From Oleispira sp963933055 (lineage in GTDB: Bacteria; Pseudomonadota; Gammaproteobacteria; Pseudomonadales; Oceanobacteraceae), in contig CAWVSY010000017.1 in assembly GCA_963933055.1 (NCBI GenBank), positions 1 to 64,000 on the forward strand: a stretch of DNA of 64,000 bases, given 5' to 3'. Position 1 is the stretch's first letter. Each line of letters opens with the position of its first letter. A program made the position numbers and the translations under genes. The notes under the pieces were generated by a model. That model was not told the DNA's origin and searched no databases. It was given only the letters and a program-made list of their open reading frames with translations. Below, piece by piece: positions 61,826 through 64,000 of this stretch.

Positions 61826-63832
61826 TTAAAGTACGCCTTCAACTGCAGCAACAACCTTTTCAACGGTGAAACCGAAGTGCTTCATCAAATCAGCGATAGG
61901 CGCTGATTCACCGAACGTATCCATACCAACGATCGCGCCATTTAGGCCAACAAACTTGTACCAATAATCTTTATGCAAGGCTTCAACCGCGACGCGAGCT
62001 GAAACAGACGCTGGCAATACCGATTCGATGTAAGCCGCATCTTGCTTGCAGAAGATTTCAGCACACGGCATAGAAACAACACGAACGTTGTTGCCTTTCG
62101 CTTCTAGTGCTTTCGCTGCGTCCATTGCTAGACCCACTTCAGAGCCAGTAGCAATCAAGATAGCGTCTGGAGTGCCCGTCTTAGCATTGATGGAATCTTT
62201 AAGGATGTAAGCACCTTTAGCGATATCAGCAACTTGCTGAGTTGAACGCTCTTGATGTGGTAAACCCTGACGAGAGAAGATCAACGCACTTGGACCGTCG
62301 AAACGCTCAATCGCAGACTTCCAAGAAACAGCCGATTCAACCGCATCACATGGACGCCATGCGTGCATGTTGGGTGTATTACGTAAGCTCGCAACCTGCT
62401 CAACTGGCTGGTGCGTTGGGCCATCTTCACCCAAACCGATAGAATCGTGAGTATAAACAAAGATTGCACGCTGCTTCATCAATGCAGCCATACGAACCGC
62501 GTTACGCGCGTATTCCATGAACATTAAGAACGTTGCACCGTAAGGAACAAAACCTTTGTGCAAAGCCACACCATTCATCATTGCGCTCATGGCGAATTCA
62601 CGAACACCGTAGAACATGTAGTTGCCAGACGCATCGTCTGCACTCACGCCTTTACAGCCTTCCCACAATGTTAAGTTAGAACCGGCAAGATCAGCAGAAC
62701 CACCTAAGAATTCAGGCAGCTTAGGACCAAACGCATTCAATGTATTTTGAGACGCTTTACGACTCGCAATTGTTTCGCCTTTCTCTTGGCACTCAGCAAT
62801 GTAAGCATCCGCTTGCGCAGAGAAGTCAGCAGGAAGATCACCGGCCATACGACGCTGGTATTCTGCAGCTAGCTCAGGGAACTCAGCAGCGTAGGCAGCG
62901 AACTTATCGTTCCAGCTGCTTTCTTTCGCTTTACCAGAAGTCTTAGCATCCCAACCTTCATAAACGTTTTCTGGAATCTCGAAAGCACCGTGCTTCCAAC
63001 CCAAACGCTCACGAGTTAATGCAATTTCGTCGTCACCTAATGGAGCACCGTGACAATCTTCTTTGCCTTCTTTGTTTGGCGAACCAAAACCAATAATGGT
63101 TTTGCAGCAAATCAACGTCGGTTGATCTGGATTTTCTTTCGCGTTTTCAATCGCGGCACGAATCTCTTCTGGATTATGGCCATCGACTTTTGGAATTACC
63201 TGCCAGCCGTAAGACTGGAAGCGTTGTACTGTATCGTCAGTGAACCAACCTTCTACTTCACCATCGATTGAAATGCCGTTATCGTCGTAGAAAGCAATCA
63301 GCTTGCCTAGACCTAAAGTACCCGCCAAAGAACAGGCTTCGTGGGAGATACCTTCCATCATGCAGCCATCGCCCATGAATACGTAGGTATTGTGATCAAC
63401 AACATCGTGACCCGGCTTATTGAACTGAGCGGCTAATACCTTCTCAGCGACTGCCATACCAACACCGTTAGCGATACCCTGACCTAATGGGCCAGTCGTT
63501 GTTTCGATACCTGGCGCATAACCGTATTCAGGGTGACCTGGAGTTTTAGAATCCATCTGACGGAAGCTTTTCAGGTCATCAATCGAAAGGTCGTAACCAG
63601 AAAGGTGCAAAAGCGAATAGATCAACATAGAGCCGTGACCATTCGACAAGATGAAACGGTCGCGATCAGCCCACTCTGGGTTTTCTGGGTTGTGCTTTAA
63701 GAAGTCATTCCATAGAACTTCAGCGATATCAGCCATACCCATTGGTGCGCCTGGGTGACCTGATTTTGCTTTTTGGACGGCGTCCATGCTCAGTGCGCGA
63801 ATTGCATTGGCAAGCTCTGTACGTGATGTCAT
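61826..63832 (-). CDS. tkt: Transketolase
   Basis: A 668-residue thiamine-diphosphate enzyme of the pentose phosphate pathway moving two-carbon units between sugars. The cofactor-site GDGCMMEGISHEA, the early GHPGAPMGMA and SNGHGSMLIYSLLHL, and the pyrimidine-domain MEYARNAVRMAALMKQR are present, with HDSIGLGEDGPTHQPVEQ near 470-487. GGAG precedes the ATG. It is the first gene of the leftward tkt-epd group; the upstream leader holds two hairpins (63874-63944). In pseudomonads metK lies upstream; the window ends before that point. Confidence 0.97.
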   Translation of the reverse strand: MTSRTELANAIRALSMDAVQKAKSGHPGAPMGMADIAEVLWNDFLKHNPENPEWADRDRFILSNGHGSMLIYSLLHLSGYDLSIDDLKSFRQMDSKTPGHPEYGYAPGIETTTGPLGQGIANGVGMAVAEKVLAAQFNKPGHDVVDHNTYVFMGDGCMMEGISHEACSLAGTLGLGKLIAFYDDNGISIDGEVEGWFTDDTVQRFQSYGWQVIPKVDGHNPEEIRAAIENAKENPDQPTLICCKTIIGFGSPNKEGKEDCHGAPLGDDEIALTRERLGWKHGAFEIPENVYEGWDAKTSGKAKESSWNDKFAAYAAEFPELAAEYQRRMAGDLPADFSAQADAYIAECQEKGETIASRKASQNTLNAFGPKLPEFLGGSADLAGSNLTLWEGCKGVSADDASGNYMFYGVREFAMSAMMNGVALHKGFVPYGATFLMFMEYARNAVRMAALMKQRAIFVYTHDSIGLGEDGPTHQPVEQVASLRNTPNMHAWRPCDAVESAVSWKSAIERFDGPSALIFSRQGLPHQERSTQQVADIAKGAYILKDSINAKTGTPDAILIATGSEVGLAMDAAKALEAKGNNVRVVSMPCAEIFCKQDAAYIESVLPASVSARVAVEALHKDYWYKFVGLNGAIVGMDTFGESAPIADLMKHFGFTVEKVVAAVEGVL

Positions 63833-63873
63833 GAAATGACTCTCCGGCTATTACGGTTTTAAAATTAAGTTTG

Positions 63874-63944
63874 ATGCTAGCCTCTAAGACTAGCATTCAG
63901 CGCCTGACCTGCTGATTTTGCAGTGACTGCTCTCACTAGGTGAG
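63874..63944 (-). promoter_or_regulatory. Structured leader upstream of tkt
   Basis: On the minus strand the region before tkt contains a hairpin (ATGCTAG 63874-63880 with CTAGCAT 63890-63896, extendable to ten base pairs with a three-base loop) and a second palindrome (CTCAC 63932-63936 with GTGAG 63940-63944). No T-run follows, so this may be a regulatory leader rather than a terminator. I could not match it to a known riboswitch class. Confidence 0.4.
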
Positions 63945-64000
63945 GACAGAAGCATCAGACGGATAAAAATGGCGCGTCATTGTCGCTTAATTGGCCAGTT

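Noticed and set aside
63833..64000. SAM- or SAH-type riboswitch in the tkt leader
   Set aside because: The conserved core sequences of those classes are not present; only generic hairpins are.
1..64000. CRISPR arrays, tRNA or rRNA genes
   Set aside because: No regularly spaced repeats, cloverleaf-like sequences or ribosomal RNA blocks were seen on either strand.

Overview
The window looks like a chromosomal segment of a marine gammaproteobacterium of the Oceanospirillales/Pseudomonadales type. The basis is gene content and order rather than any search. Several blocks are collinear with Escherichia coli or Pseudomonas: glnE-ilvE, rppH-ptsP, lgt-thyA, ycbB-ycbK, ygfB-pepP-ubiH-ubiI facing zapA-6S RNA-ygfA, glnA next to typA, and tkt-epd-pgk-fba. 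NhaD and FadL-type proteins fit a marine cell. Most of the window is moderate in G+C (one hand-counted line, 18841-18900, has 28 G+C of 60). The first 5.2 kb is visibly richer (line 2461-2520 has 37 of 60).

Region by region. 1-5162: a G+C-rich cluster with a LysR regulator (4251, +) facing a leftward row of a DODA-type dioxygenase, a short-chain dehydrogenase, an aldo/keto reductase, a cytochrome b561 and a FUSC-type membrane protein cut by the window edge. 5163-5658: a seam without a convincing gene. 5659-8665: the 3' half of an ABC transporter ATPase gene, its intact FtsX-like permease, then DUF808 and DUF2956 genes. 8637-11256: thioredoxin, a second LysR regulator and a patatin-like lipase. 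11646-19653: glnE, ilvE, nhaD, a double-cupin protein and an FMN-binding glutamate-synthase-like protein. 20050-28566: a secreted sphingomyelinase-type phosphodiesterase, plsC, folA, a GGDEF/EAL protein, thyA, lgt, a TSUP permease and an NRDE protein. 28789-37216: an L,D-transpeptidase with a YcbK-type partner, ptsP, rppH, a HAD phosphatase, an imelysin lipoprotein and an HDOD protein. 37233-43300: the ubiquinone/pepP/ygfB operon facing the zapA/6S/ygfA group. 43297-49896: a 42-codon gene, a lipoprotein operon (COG3014, LpoB, LPP20), an alpha/beta hydrolase and glnA. 50355-55431: typA, a FadL-type porin, a glutathione transferase and a LEA2 lipoprotein. 55582-64000: fba, a small lipoprotein, pgk, a TPR protein, a deacetylase, epd and tkt.

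How parts work together: GlnE would adenylylate GlnA on Tyr397. glnA carries a consensus sigma-54 promoter with NtrC-like sites upstream, so nitrogen control is visible at both DNA and protein level, and PtsP adds the nitrogen-PTS branch. ThyA, FolA and YgfA form the folate/thymidylate cycle. Tkt, Epd, Pgk and Fba join central carbon flow to erythrose-4-phosphate and vitamin B6 supply. LpoB, the L,D-transpeptidase, YcbK, Lgt and ZapA serve envelope growth and division.

The least ordinary parts are the G+C-rich cluster and its seam into the broken ABC ATPase, a short unannotated membrane-protein gene with a possible FNR/Anr-type site behind it, the lipoprotein operon, a c-di-GMP protein with a ruined GGDEF motif between thyA and folA, and structured leaders in the glycolytic block. 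I saw no CRISPR array, tRNA, rRNA, intact insertion sequence or phage gene. No similarity search was run; family names rest on motifs, length and gene order.
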